From: Clostridia bacterium
Lineage (GTDB): Bacteria; Bacillota; Clostridia; UMGS1883
Length of the DNA: 36,762 bases
Direction: 5' to 3'
Assembly: GCA_017547445.1 (NCBI GenBank)
Contig: JAFYPR010000031.1
Coordinates: 1-36,762, forward strand
Both the position numbers and the translations under genes were made by a program. Position 1 is the first letter of the stretch. Each line of letters opens with the position of its first letter. Positions 15,752 through 23,926 of the stretch are shown piece by piece. The notes under the pieces were generated by a model. That model ran no database searches, was not told the DNA's origin, and was given only the letters and a program-made list of their open reading frames with translations.

Positions 15752-17083
15752 TTAGGGATTAAGTCTGTTGGGCCCACGGAAGATGAACATAGCATCCTTG
15801 ATGTGGAGACCCAAAAGGAGCATTGTCATTCTGTCAACGCCGATACCGAAGCCGCCGTGAGGAGGACAACCATACTTGAAGAATTCAAGGTAGAATTCAA
15901 CGTCTGCCTTCAAGCCCTTTTCTGCTGCCTGAGTAGCCAACTGTTCATAGCGGTGTTCTCTCTGTGCACCCGTTGTGATTTCAACGCCTCTCCAGATAAG
16001 GTCGTAGCCCTGAGGAATACCGTTTTCATCTCTCATATGATAGAAAGCTCTCTTTTCGGGGCCGAAGTCTGTTACGAAAAGGAATTCGTGACCGTACTTC
16101 TTCATTACCCATTCGTAGCTTAATTTTTCAGCCTCTGTAGTAAGGTCGTTCTTTTCTTCTTCGGGAACTGTATAACCAAATTCCTTTTCCAGCTCGTCAT
16201 AGAGGTCAGCAAGCTTAACTGTGGGGAAAGGTGTTGTGGGAACAACAACCTCGATACCGAAGAGCTCCTTAATCTCATCGCCGTACTTTTCCTTAACTTC
16301 TTTAAGCATATATGCAAGTAATTCTTCTTCCATCTTCATAACATCACGGAAGGATTCAATATAGCTAAATTCAAGGTCGAAGCCTGTAAATTCTGTTGTA
16401 TGCTTGCTTGTAAAGCTCTTTTCGGCACGGAACACGGGGCCAACCTCAAAAATTCTTTCAAATCCTGAAGCCATAGCCATCTGCTTGTAGAACTGAGGGC
16501 TCTGTGCAAGGTATGCAAAGCGGTCAAAGTACTTAACCTCGAACACATCACTGCCCGACTCACTTGCTGTACCGATAAGCTTGGGAGAATGGATTTCAAT
16601 GAAGTTCTTTTCGATTAAAAACTGTCTCATTGCATTAACCATAGCAGTCTGCACCTTGAACATAAGCTGGTTTTCTTCTGTACGAAGGTCAATCCATCTG
16701 TAGTCAATTCTCTGGTCGATGGAAGAGCGTTCAACAGCCGCCTTTTTCTTTGTAGCAGGGATTTCCTTACGGTTGATGGGAAGAGCATCAGCCAAGGATT
16801 CAACAACAACATCCTCGGGAATAACCTCAACACCGTTTAATTTTACATATTCGCTTGCTACTGCATTACCGACTACCGTGATAACGCTGTCAGCAGTTAA
16901 GCCTTCAACCTTAGAAAGAAGTGCTTCGTTGCCTTCCTTTTCGATTGTAACCTGAATTGTGCCCGTAATGTCCTTAAGGATAATAAACACAACATACTTT
17001 GTATCTCTGATGATGTCAACAAAGCCCTGGATTTTTACCTTCCCGCACTTTGCAACCGCATCTTTTATATATGTTCTTTCCAT
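15752..17083 (-). CDS. aspS: archaeal/eukaryotic-type aspartyl-tRNA synthetase
   Basis: A 443-residue class IIb synthetase of the compact archaeal/eukaryotic AspRS type. It lacks the GAD insertion of the roughly 590-residue bacterial AspRS. An OB-fold anticodon domain (about 15-105) leads to the catalytic core, with EIHSPKLIGTASESGSDVF, motif 2 in VGPVFRAEKSFTSKHTTEF, ITTGAQREHRY and motif 3 in GGFGIGVDRMTMLLLG. Enzymes of this branch may be discriminating (tRNA-Asp only) or non-discriminating (also making Asp-tRNA-Asn for GatCAB). I could not decide which from the anticodon-domain residues. GAGGAGG precedes the ATG. It is a single-gene unit with its own promoter and terminator. Whether a bacterial-type AspRS also exists cannot be seen here. 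Confidence 0.9.
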   Translation of the reverse strand: MERTYIKDAVAKCGKVKIQGFVDIIRDTKYVVFIILKDITGTIQVTIEKEGNEALLSKVEGLTADSVITVVGNAVASEYVKLNGVEVIPEDVVVESLADALPINRKEIPATKKKAAVERSSIDQRIDYRWIDLRTEENQLMFKVQTAMVNAMRQFLIEKNFIEIHSPKLIGTASESGSDVFEVKYFDRFAYLAQSPQFYKQMAMASGFERIFEVGPVFRAEKSFTSKHTTEFTGFDLEFSYIESFRDVMKMEEELLAYMLKEVKEKYGDEIKELFGIEVVVPTTPFPTVKLADLYDELEKEFGYTVPEEEKNDLTTEAEKLSYEWVMKKYGHEFLFVTDFGPEKRAFYHMRDENGIPQGYDLIWRGVEITTGAQREHRYEQLATQAAEKGLKADVEFYLEFFKYGCPPHGGFGIGVDRMTMLLLGLHIKDAMFIFRGPNRLNP

Positions 17084-17115
17084 ATAGATTCCTCCTCGGT
17101 ATTTTTATCTTAAAT

Positions 17116-17144
17116 ATTATACCATTGTTAAAGAATAAATTCAA
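17116..17144 (-). promoter_or_regulatory. promoter of aspS
   Basis: On the minus strand, TTGAAT (17144-17139) and TATAAT (17121-17116) are 17 bases apart, about 30 bases before the aspS start. Confidence 0.8.
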
Positions 17145-17154
17145 CTATAAAATC

Positions 17155-17174
17155 GAATTTTGCATGCAAAATTC
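17155..17174. repeat. perfect 20-bp palindrome upstream of the aspS promoter
   Basis: GAATTTTGCATGCAAAATTC equals its own reverse complement. It is centred 20 bases upstream of the aspS -35 box and about 40 bases downstream of the GNAT stop. It could be an operator or a weak hairpin terminator for the preceding operon. Confidence 0.6.
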
Positions 17175-17212
17175 CTTCCTTAATTGCTCATTGCTAATGA
17201 CTAATTGCTCAT

Positions 17213-17782
17213 TCACTTTATCCTTCGGATATAATCCTTATCATCTCTGCGCAATATGGCGGCATATGCATATTCATATGCTGATAATAGCTTTGCCAGA
17301 AAATCAGGTGTCAATTCAATATCATTGTTTATGAAAACGTTATATTCAACACCAAACACGTTATACATACATCCCGTATTAACACAGCCTGACCTCTCGT
17401 AAAAAGCTATTCTCCTCTTTCTTATAAATTCCTCTTCCTGATTTTTACTGCTTTCCACGCTCTCAGTTTCAAGGATAATACAGGAAAAATCGGTCATATC
17501 CTTAAGCTTTCTGAAAAACTCAGTTCCTACACCCGTACCTCTGTAATCCTTCACAATTGCATAGTAATCCAGAAAGCCAAACCCCTCTGTGCAGTCTGCA
17601 ACACAGGCATACCCCTTCACGCCGCCCTCGTCGTATGCAAGATACATCCTGTACCATCCCATGCTCACCGAATATTTAATTGCCTCAAGCGGTTTTAATT
17701 CCGCAGGCGGAAAGTCATTTTTCATATGAGTAATATAGATTTCTTCAATCTCTGATAAGCTTGCCTCTTTATACTTCATCAT
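17213..17782 (-). CDS. GNAT-family N-acetyltransferase
   Basis: A 189-residue GNAT acyltransferase. The acetyl-CoA-binding motif A is visible as DYYAIVKDYRGTGVGTEFFRKL (RGTGVG is the pyrophosphate loop), after the strand GGVKGYACVADCTEGFGFLD. FYERSGCVNTG is the usual C-terminal motif B region. Such enzymes acetylate small amines, protein N-termini or antibiotics; the substrate is unknown. The start is the first of two adjacent ATGs, with AGGAATCAGGA upstream. It follows sbcC by 25 bases on the same strand and is probably the last gene of the DUF1653-sfsA-sbcD-sbcC operon. The downstream gap contains AATTGCTCATT-like low-complexity repeats. Confidence 0.85.
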   Translation of the reverse strand: MMKYKEASLSEIEEIYITHMKNDFPPAELKPLEAIKYSVSMGWYRMYLAYDEGGVKGYACVADCTEGFGFLDYYAIVKDYRGTGVGTEFFRKLKDMTDFSCIILETESVESSKNQEEEFIRKRRIAFYERSGCVNTGCMYNVFGVEYNVFINNDIELTPDFLAKLLSAYEYAYAAILRRDDKDYIRRIK

Positions 17783-17807
17783 TCCTGATTCCTCATTCCT
17801 AATTGAA

Positions 17808-20435
17808 TTATACCTCCATAATTACATTGCTCGATCCGTCAGAAAGCTTCTTTACAACTATCTTTTTATCAATCTTCTCCTTCAGCTCGCTCACATGTGA
17901 AATAATACCCACCAAGCGGTCATTATCCGAAAGACTCATAAGTATCTCAACAGCCTTTGAAAGATGCGTTTCATCAAGGGTGCCGAAGCCTTCATCAATG
18001 AAAAGGGTATCAAGCCTTATACCGCCGTTCTTTTCCTGTATCATGTCGCTCAAACCAAGCGCCAGGGAAAGTGATGCCATAAAGCCTTCACCGCCCGAAA
18101 GGGTCGATACATCTCTCTTTTTACCTGTGTTTCGGTCAAAAACCTCCAGGTCAAGTCCGCCCTGTCCCTTTGTACCGCCGCCTGTCTTTGTCTCTAAGGA
18201 AAACCTTCCTCCCGTCATTTTTTCAAGCCTCAGATTTGCCTTTTCCACGATTATACCAAAATAATACTGCTGAACATATGCCTCAAAGGTAATGCGGTTA
18301 CCTGTTATCCTTCCGTTTGCAGTGTCGGATAATTCCTTTACCGTCAGATATTTCTTTTCCGCATCCTTGCCCGCCTCAGCTTCTCTTGTAAGCGCCGATG
18401 CAAGCTTCAAATTTGTGTCAATTTTCAGCCTCAGAGCATCCCTTGTCTCTGTCGCCTCTTTTCTCATAAGAGTCTTTACATTCTCCTCTTCAATAAGAAG
18501 GGATGTATCAACAAGCTCTTTTCCTTCGGTAATTCTTTCCCCTTCGGAAAGTGCCGTACGCTTTTCAAGAAGAAGCTTTTCATACTCTGTTATATCCCTT
18601 CTCAAATTCCTGATTTCCGCTTCACCCAAAAGGCAACTACAGTACTCGTCATAGGTATCAAATCCCATTTCCTTCAGTGAAGCATTAAATGCTTTTTCAA
18701 ATCGTTCTGTTTCTTCCTTGTATTCCTCAGCAGAACTAAGTATAGCACCCAGTTCTCCCGTAAGGGCTGCAAGAGAATTTTTAATCCCGTTAAGCTTTTC
18801 TTCAGCCTTTTTTACACTGCCCTCGTTTTTATCAATGCTCCTCTTCACTTCTTCAAGCATATTTGTGTATTCTTCATATGCACCATCCACATCTTCAATG
18901 TTGATATCGGCGTTTTCAGAAAGTCTCTTTTCAATTTCGTCAAGCTCGCCCTTTATTTTGTTAATCTCGCGGGCCTTTTCACTGTGCTTTTCATCGGCAA
19001 GCCTTGCATCCTTTTCCGCCTTATCCAGAGCCACACGGCTTATCTCTCCGTCAGAAAGCACCGCCTTGGAAGGGTGCTCAACGCTTCCGCAGACAGGGCA
19101 CGGCTCACCATCTGTAAGCTCCATCGCCAGAACTCCTGCCAGATTGTCAAAATATGCCCTTCTGAGATGCGAATATTTTTCGTTAAGTAACAGAGCGTTA
19201 TCTCTTAATATAATATACTGCTTTTCCTCACGGGATATGTGCTCTCTTTTTTCTTTAACTATCTTTATATCAGGCAACAAGATGGAAATAACAGCAGCCT
19301 TTTCCTTTAAAGCCTGTGTATTTTCATTTTCCGCCATCGCATCCTCCAAAGCCTTCCGGGCCTTCTTTTCACAATCCTTTTTATCAGCTATTGCCTGTTC
19401 TTTTTCCTTTGCCGCAAGGCATAACTGGTCATACTTTGTTTTTGCACCTGTCAGTTTTTCCTCGGCAAGATAAACCACACGCGCCCTTTCGCCCGTTTCC
19501 ATCTGCCGTCTTTTTGCCTTAAATTCATCGTCTCTTGCATCAAGCAAAAAAACCTCTTTCTTCAGGGCATTTGTTCGGGCAATTGCGGCATTTATTTCCC
19601 TTGCGTTAGTTATCTTAAGGTGCAATTCTTTAAGTAGCCCTTCACTTATTTCAATCTCTTTTTCTGCTTCCGTAACCTTACCCTCGTCCTCAGAAACAAG
19701 CTCCTTCAAAGCCTCAAGCATGCATTCGGGGTCATAAATATTTTCCTTTGCCTTCAGAATTTTTTCATAGCATTCATTATTTTCTTCGCATATAACCGAT
19801 GAAAGAAGCTCCCTTATTTTCTCCGTTGCGTTTTTCCTTTCCGCCTCAGCATCCGAGAGCACCTCAAAAAGCCTTCTCTGGAATTCTTCATAAATAGACG
19901 TATCAAATATTCTTCTGAATAATTCCGAGCGGTCACGGCTTTTTTCCGTAAGTATTTTCCTGAAATCGCCCTGAGCAATCATTGCAATCTGGGAAAACCG
20001 GGATTGGTCAACACCTGTTATTTCAACAACCTTTTCCCCCACCTTGTCAACACCTGTTATGGCTGTGCCGTCAGGCATAATAATGGTTGCGTCGGCTGTT
20101 TGCGTTGTCTCTCCGCTTCCCCGTTTACTTGCCCTTTTATATTCGGGCACTCTTTCAATCCTGTATTTTTCGCCCCGGTACAAAAACTCGTATTCAACCG
20201 ATGTCTTTACGTCCGCTTCTGCAAAATCACTTCTTAAGGTCTTTGTGCTTTTCCTGTCCTTACCTCCCGATACCGTCCCGAAAAGTGCAAAGCTTATGGC
20301 GTCAAATATAGTGCTTTTACCTGCACCCGTATCGCCTGTTATAAGGAAGAGCCCTCCTCCGATACGTTCAAAATCAATCTCAACAGTCCCTTTGTAAGGT
20401 CCGAATGCCTGCATCTTCAAATATAAAGGCTTCAT
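17808..20435 (-). CDS. sbcC: SbcC, ATPase subunit of the SbcCD (Mre11-Rad50-like) nuclease
   Basis: An 875-residue Rad50/SbcC-type SMC-like ATPase. With SbcD it forms a nuclease that opens hairpins and processes DNA ends. Walker A is GDTGAGKST (about residues 34-42). Two long coiled coils flank the zinc-hook CPVC (Cys446 and Cys449). The C-terminal lobe has the ABC signature TLSGGEGFMASLSLALGLSD and Walker B TLFIDEGFGTLDE. It is shorter than the E. coli protein (about 1,050 residues), mostly through shorter coiled-coil arms, so the hook reach should be reduced. Its start overlaps the sbcD stop by four bases (ATGA), indicating translational coupling. Confidence 0.95.
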   Translation of the reverse strand: MKPLYLKMQAFGPYKGTVEIDFERIGGGLFLITGDTGAGKSTIFDAISFALFGTVSGGKDRKSTKTLRSDFAEADVKTSVEYEFLYRGEKYRIERVPEYKRASKRGSGETTQTADATIIMPDGTAITGVDKVGEKVVEITGVDQSRFSQIAMIAQGDFRKILTEKSRDRSELFRRIFDTSIYEEFQRRLFEVLSDAEAERKNATEKIRELLSSVICEENNECYEKILKAKENIYDPECMLEALKELVSEDEGKVTEAEKEIEISEGLLKELHLKITNAREINAAIARTNALKKEVFLLDARDDEFKAKRRQMETGERARVVYLAEEKLTGAKTKYDQLCLAAKEKEQAIADKKDCEKKARKALEDAMAENENTQALKEKAAVISILLPDIKIVKEKREHISREEKQYIILRDNALLLNEKYSHLRRAYFDNLAGVLAMELTDGEPCPVCGSVEHPSKAVLSDGEISRVALDKAEKDARLADEKHSEKAREINKIKGELDEIEKRLSENADINIEDVDGAYEEYTNMLEEVKRSIDKNEGSVKKAEEKLNGIKNSLAALTGELGAILSSAEEYKEETERFEKAFNASLKEMGFDTYDEYCSCLLGEAEIRNLRRDITEYEKLLLEKRTALSEGERITEGKELVDTSLLIEEENVKTLMRKEATETRDALRLKIDTNLKLASALTREAEAGKDAEKKYLTVKELSDTANGRITGNRITFEAYVQQYYFGIIVEKANLRLEKMTGGRFSLETKTGGGTKGQGGLDLEVFDRNTGKKRDVSTLSGGEGFMASLSLALGLSDMIQEKNGGIRLDTLFIDEGFGTLDETHLSKAVEILMSLSDNDRLVGIISHVSELKEKIDKKIVVKKLSDGSSNVIMEV

Positions 20436-21586
20436 GCTCTCCCCCCCTTTATATCTTCAATAATTTCTCCTGCAATCTTATACTGCTCATCGGTTAATTC
20501 TTTTCCGTTTATCATCCTGTAAAAGTCAAAAAACTTTTCACTCTCACTTTTATCTTCACGATATTCCGACCTTTGAAAATCAGCCTTGTATTTTCTCTCA
20601 AACAACAACTCTGTCATAAACGGATAGTTTATCTTAAGCTTTCCGTAGGCGTCAACAACCGCATCCTCGTCAGTTAAGGTAATGCGCACAAAATCCTTTT
20701 TGTTTTCGCTTTTCAAAATATCGTCAAGCTTGCCCTTTATGTCAATAAAATCACGCAGGGGCATAAGAGGAATTTCTCTTATTTCAACATTCCCCTTTTC
20801 TCTTATTTCGCCCACGATAACACTCTTTGTGTCAGTTGCTTCACTTGCGGAATATTTAAGAGGCGTACCCGAATAACGCATTGTTTCTCTTTTTATCTTC
20901 TGGCTTTTATGTATATGCCCCAATGCCACATAATCAAACGGGTCAAAAACAAAGCCTTCAACATTGTCCAGTCCGCCTACAGTAACTTCTTCACTGTCGC
21001 ACCGCTCTGCACCCGTTACAAACTGATGGGCAAGGATAATGTTTCTTTCCTTTTCATTTACGCCAAGGCTTTTTACAACCGCGTCAACCGCTTCGGTATA
21101 GCTTTCGACCTCCTGCCCAATGGGGGCGTACACTTTTGGGTCATTTTTGTCCCCATTGGGATAAGCGTATCTTTTTACATGGGCAGGCTTAATAAAGGGT
21201 AAAAGATACACATTCACCCTGCCGTATTCATCATTCATTTCACATTTTGAAATTGTGCCGTCAAAAACCGGTGAAATATAAATCCCCTGTTTTTTAAAAG
21301 CCTCTGTACCGTAAGCAATTCTCTCAGCACTATCATGGTTACCGCTTATGATAAAAACCTTTGCGCCCGTTTGGGCAAGCTTGCCTAAAAAGAGGTCAAG
21401 GAGGCTTACCGCCTCGGCAGAAGGCACACTCTTGTCGTATACATCCCCTGCTATAAAAACACAATCGGGTGCTTCTTCTTTTATAACATTTATAATTTCA
21501 TTTAAAATATATTTCTGGTCCTCAATGAGAGAATACTCATTCAGCCTCTTTCCAATATGCAAATCCGAAACATGTATAAATTTCAT
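20432..21586 (-). CDS. sbcD: SbcD, nuclease subunit of SbcCD
   Basis: A 384-residue Mre11/SbcD-type calcineurin-like metallophosphoesterase with dsDNA 3'-5' exonuclease and hairpin endonuclease activity in the SbcCD complex. The manganese-binding motifs appear in order: FIHVSDLHIGKRL (residues 3-15), FIAGDVYDK, VFIISGNHDSAERI, NIILAHQFVTGAE and YVALGHIHKSQ. The C-terminal capping domain is present and the length is typical. It overlaps sfsA upstream and sbcC downstream by four bases each. Genomes rich in palindromes, such as this one, are expected to depend on SbcCD to cut hairpins; that link is inference. Confidence 0.95.
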   Translation of the reverse strand: MKFIHVSDLHIGKRLNEYSLIEDQKYILNEIINVIKEEAPDCVFIAGDVYDKSVPSAEAVSLLDLFLGKLAQTGAKVFIISGNHDSAERIAYGTEAFKKQGIYISPVFDGTISKCEMNDEYGRVNVYLLPFIKPAHVKRYAYPNGDKNDPKVYAPIGQEVESYTEAVDAVVKSLGVNEKERNIILAHQFVTGAERCDSEEVTVGGLDNVEGFVFDPFDYVALGHIHKSQKIKRETMRYSGTPLKYSASEATDTKSVIVGEIREKGNVEIREIPLMPLRDFIDIKGKLDDILKSENKKDFVRITLTDEDAVVDAYGKLKINYPFMTELLFERKYKADFQRSEYREDKSESEKFFDFYRMINGKELTDEQYKIAGEIIEDIKGGRA

Positions 21587-22260
21587 TTTACCCTTACTTC
21601 CATTTCCTCATTTATTTCAAGCTTGTCTTTTTTAACATCACATCTAAATGCTTTTATATTAACTCCTTCTTCACAAGCCTTTTTCAATGCATCAGAAAAT
21701 GCTCTGTCTCTTTCTGTATTCGGTGTAAAGTACACTCCCGCATCCGCCTGTATTATAAACACCGCATATGCCTCATACCCCTCCTTAACACACTCGCAAA
21801 GCTCCTTTAAATGCTTAACGCCTCTTTCTGTGGGCGCATCGGGAAAAAGCATTACATTATCCTCTTCCAAGGTTACACCCTTAACCTCAATAAAAGCCTT
21901 TTTATCCTCGTATTCCACATAAAAATCAAACCTTGAGTTTTTATATCCGCACTCGGGCTTTATAACCTTAACCTGTTCAAACGCTGTGTTAATGTACTCA
22001 CCAAAAACCTTATTTGGTGCCTGAGAATCTATATTATAAAGCACATCGCCTTTGTAAACTGCAATCAAATCATATTTTGTTTTTCTTTTACTGTTATCGC
22101 CCTCTTCAAGAAAAATCTTAACACCCGGCACTAAAAGCTCACGGCATCTTCCCGTATTTTTAACATGTACAACCTCTTCTTTTCCGTCAATTAAAACATG
22201 GGCAACAAAGCGGTTAGGGCGTGACAAAAACACGCCCTCCTTCACATTTTTGTATTTCAT
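21583..22260 (-). CDS. sfsA: SfsA-family DNA-binding/nuclease protein
   Basis: A 225-residue SfsA-family protein. It shows the conserved FLSRPNRFVAHV start, VKNTGRCRELL, SQAPNKV, SRFDFYVEYEDKKAFIEVKGVTL (a PD-(D/E)xK-like core with Asp and Glu-Val-Lys) and FPDAPTERGVKHLKEL. E. coli SfsA was first described as a sugar fermentation stimulation factor; the fold and core motif support a nucleic-acid nuclease role. It is coupled by four-base overlaps to the DUF1653 gene upstream and sbcD downstream, in keeping with a function in DNA metabolism. Confidence 0.93.
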   Translation of the reverse strand: MKYKNVKEGVFLSRPNRFVAHVLIDGKEEVVHVKNTGRCRELLVPGVKIFLEEGDNSKRKTKYDLIAVYKGDVLYNIDSQAPNKVFGEYINTAFEQVKVIKPECGYKNSRFDFYVEYEDKKAFIEVKGVTLEEDNVMLFPDAPTERGVKHLKELCECVKEGYEAYAVFIIQADAGVYFTPNTERDRAFSDALKKACEEGVNIKAFRCDVKKDKLEINEEMEVRVK

Positions 22261-22460
22261 ACCTTTGTAAACCTCTTTACCTTTTCACCATTATATTCCA
22301 CAACCTCGTCCCACATCAGAGCAGGTCTTACCCAGACTCTTCCCTCATTGTAAAGAGCACGGTATACAACCATCTCCTCCAATGTCTCCGAATGCTTTGC
22401 AATATCTAAAACCTCGTACATATTGCCTTTAAAATGTCTGTAAATTCCTTTTTCTATCAT
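22257..22460 (-). CDS. DUF1653 family small protein
   Basis: A 67-residue protein that is essentially one DUF1653 domain: GIYRHFKGNMYEVLDIAKHS, ETLEEMVVYRALYNEGRVWVRP and MWDEVVEYNGEKVKRF. The domain is widespread and of unknown biochemical role. I chose the ATG at 22460 because AGGTGA lies about six bases upstream; a GTG at 22469 would add three residues and overlaps that site. It is the first gene of the operon with sfsA, sbcD, sbcC and the GNAT gene, and overlaps sfsA by four bases. Confidence 0.88.
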   Translation of the reverse strand: MIEKGIYRHFKGNMYEVLDIAKHSETLEEMVVYRALYNEGRVWVRPALMWDEVVEYNGEKVKRFTKV

Positions 22461-22478
22461 TTCAATCACCTGCTTTTC

Positions 22479-22507
22479 AGTATATCACATACGTATAAAA
22501 TATGCAA
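22479..22507 (-). promoter_or_regulatory. promoter of the DUF1653-sfsA-sbcDC operon
   Basis: On the minus strand, TTGCAT (22507-22502) and TATACT (22484-22479) are 17 bases apart, ending about 18 bases before the DUF1653 start. Confidence 0.75.
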
Positions 22508-22511
22508 ACAA

Positions 22512-22533
22512 AAAAGGAGCCGAAGCTCCTTTT
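22512..22533 (-). terminator. intrinsic terminator after the small lipoprotein gene
   Basis: AAAAGGAGC (22512-22520) pairs with GCTCCTTTT (22525-22533) around a 4-base loop. On the minus strand it abuts the stop of the small lipoprotein gene and runs into TTTTTTGTTTG. Confidence 0.8.
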
Positions 22534-22649
22534 CATTCCCAAACAGATTCTGTCACTTCTGTTGTCATTTCATCTCCTGTTGTATTGCATCCGCAAAGAC
22601 AACCGATTGCCATAACAGCCACACTTAAAACTATTACAAGTTTCTTCAT
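22533..22649 (-). CDS. small predicted lipoprotein, 38 residues
   Basis: A short gene read from an ATG at 22649 with AGGAGGGA nine bases upstream. The product begins MKKLVIVLSVAVMAIGCLCGC, a charged start plus hydrophobic core ending in a lipobox-like L-C-G-C, so it looks like a lipoprotein anchored through Cys21. The mature part is only about 18 residues, rich in Thr and Glu (NTTGDEMTTEVTESVWE). It resembles the tiny KKxL-type lipoproteins (entericidin-like or lipoprotein fragments) common in Firmicutes. The function is unknown. It is 46 bases downstream of hydF and a terminator begins at its stop codon, so it is probably the last gene of the hydF transcript. I see no homologous domain. Confidence 0.7.
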   Translation of the reverse strand: MKKLVIVLSVAVMAIGCLCGCNTTGDEMTTEVTESVWE

Positions 22650-22695
22650 GTACTATCCCTCCTCAATCTCTATATATTCACCTGAGGAGATAATA

Positions 22696-23865
22696 TTACT
22701 TCAATTTAAGAGGCTTTAAGCTTCTTTCCAGTATCCCGTTCATATGTGCTATTGCCATGCCGTAATTAACAACAGGCACTCCTGAATCTTCACTGCAGGC
22801 AATGCGGTATTTCATTTCCTTTTCGTTCAGCATACAGCCTCCGCAATGGACAACCAATGCATACTTACTCAAATTCTCAGGGAACTCTCCCCCCTGGGTA
22901 AATTCAAATCCGATATCACATCCTGTGTGCTTTTTTATCCATGCAGGCATCTTAACTGTGCCTATATCACCGCATTGACGATGGTGTGTACAGCCCTCGC
23001 TGACAAGCACCGTATCTCCGTCCTTTAAATTATCCAGTCTTTCGATACCCTTAAGGTTGGCATCCAAATCGCCTTTATATCTTGCAAACAGGATTGAAAA
23101 TGATGTCAACGGAATATTCTCAGGCACATCATTCTTTACCTTTCCGAAAATCTGCGAATCGCATATAACCAGATCGGGCGAATACTTTAAAACCGCTTCT
23201 TTAACCTTATCCTCTTTCGCAACAACTGCAATTGAATCAGAATCCAAAATATCACGTATTGTCTGTTGCTGGGGCAGTATCAGCCTCCCCTTAGGCGCGG
23301 CAGAATCAACAGGCACAACCAGAAGCACCATATCCCCCGCATTTATCAGATCTCCCACGATTTTTTTATCAGGCTTTTCAACATTTGCAAGCTTTACGAT
23401 TTCCTCTCTTAAAAGGTCAATATTTATCTTTTCTTTCGCCGATACACAAACTCCGTCATCACAAGTTATGTTTCCGCTGTCGCACTTGTTGTATGCAATA
23501 ACAAACGGGATATCCTTCTCCTTGATTTTTTCAATCAGCTTTATATCCTCATCACTCTTGTCAACCCCGTCTATAACTACAAGCGCAATATCGCACTTAT
23601 TGAGAACACGGTAGCTTGCTTTAACTCTTTCTGCACCCAACTCGCCCTCATCGTCAATACCGGGTGTATCTATAATCATAACAGGACCTACGGGAAGTAA
23701 TTCCATAGCCTTGTAAACAGGGTCTGTAGTTGTACCCAAAACAGAACTTACAATGGCAATATCCTGATTTGTAAGCGCATTTATAATGCTGGATTTTCCC
23801 GCATTTCGTCTGCCGAAAATGCCTATGTGCAGTCTCTCGCCCTTAGGCGTATTGTTCAAACTCAT
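22696..23865 (-). CDS. hydF: [FeFe]-hydrogenase H-cluster maturation GTPase HydF
   Basis: A 389-residue HydF, the scaffold GTPase on which the di-iron subcluster of [FeFe] hydrogenase is built before delivery to the apo-enzyme. The N-terminal GTPase domain has P-loop GRRNAGKSS (about 18-26), switch GTTTDP, DTPG and the NKCD specificity motif. The dimerisation domain includes AAPKGRLILPQQQTIRDILD. The C-terminal cluster domain has the ligand region CTHHRQCGDIG and HCGGCMLN, matching the known CxH...HCGGC pattern. Length is typical. The partners HydE and HydG and the hydrogenase itself are not in this window. AGGAGG precedes the ATG. Confidence 0.95.
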   Translation of the reverse strand: MSLNNTPKGERLHIGIFGRRNAGKSSIINALTNQDIAIVSSVLGTTTDPVYKAMELLPVGPVMIIDTPGIDDEGELGAERVKASYRVLNKCDIALVVIDGVDKSDEDIKLIEKIKEKDIPFVIAYNKCDSGNITCDDGVCVSAKEKINIDLLREEIVKLANVEKPDKKIVGDLINAGDMVLLVVPVDSAAPKGRLILPQQQTIRDILDSDSIAVVAKEDKVKEAVLKYSPDLVICDSQIFGKVKNDVPENIPLTSFSILFARYKGDLDANLKGIERLDNLKDGDTVLVSEGCTHHRQCGDIGTVKMPAWIKKHTGCDIGFEFTQGGEFPENLSKYALVVHCGGCMLNEKEMKYRIACSEDSGVPVVNYGMAIAHMNGILERSLKPLKLK

Positions 23866-23888
23866 AGCATATACCTCCTTGGAGTCAT

Positions 23889-23918
23889 TCTATAATTAGT
23901 AAACAATTTAGATGCCAA
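23889..23918 (-). promoter_or_regulatory. probable promoter of hydF
   Basis: On the minus strand, TTGGCA (23918-23913) and TATAGA (23894-23889) are 18 bases apart, about 25 bases upstream of the hydF start. Confidence 0.5.
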
Positions 23919-23926
23919 GCTTTTTT

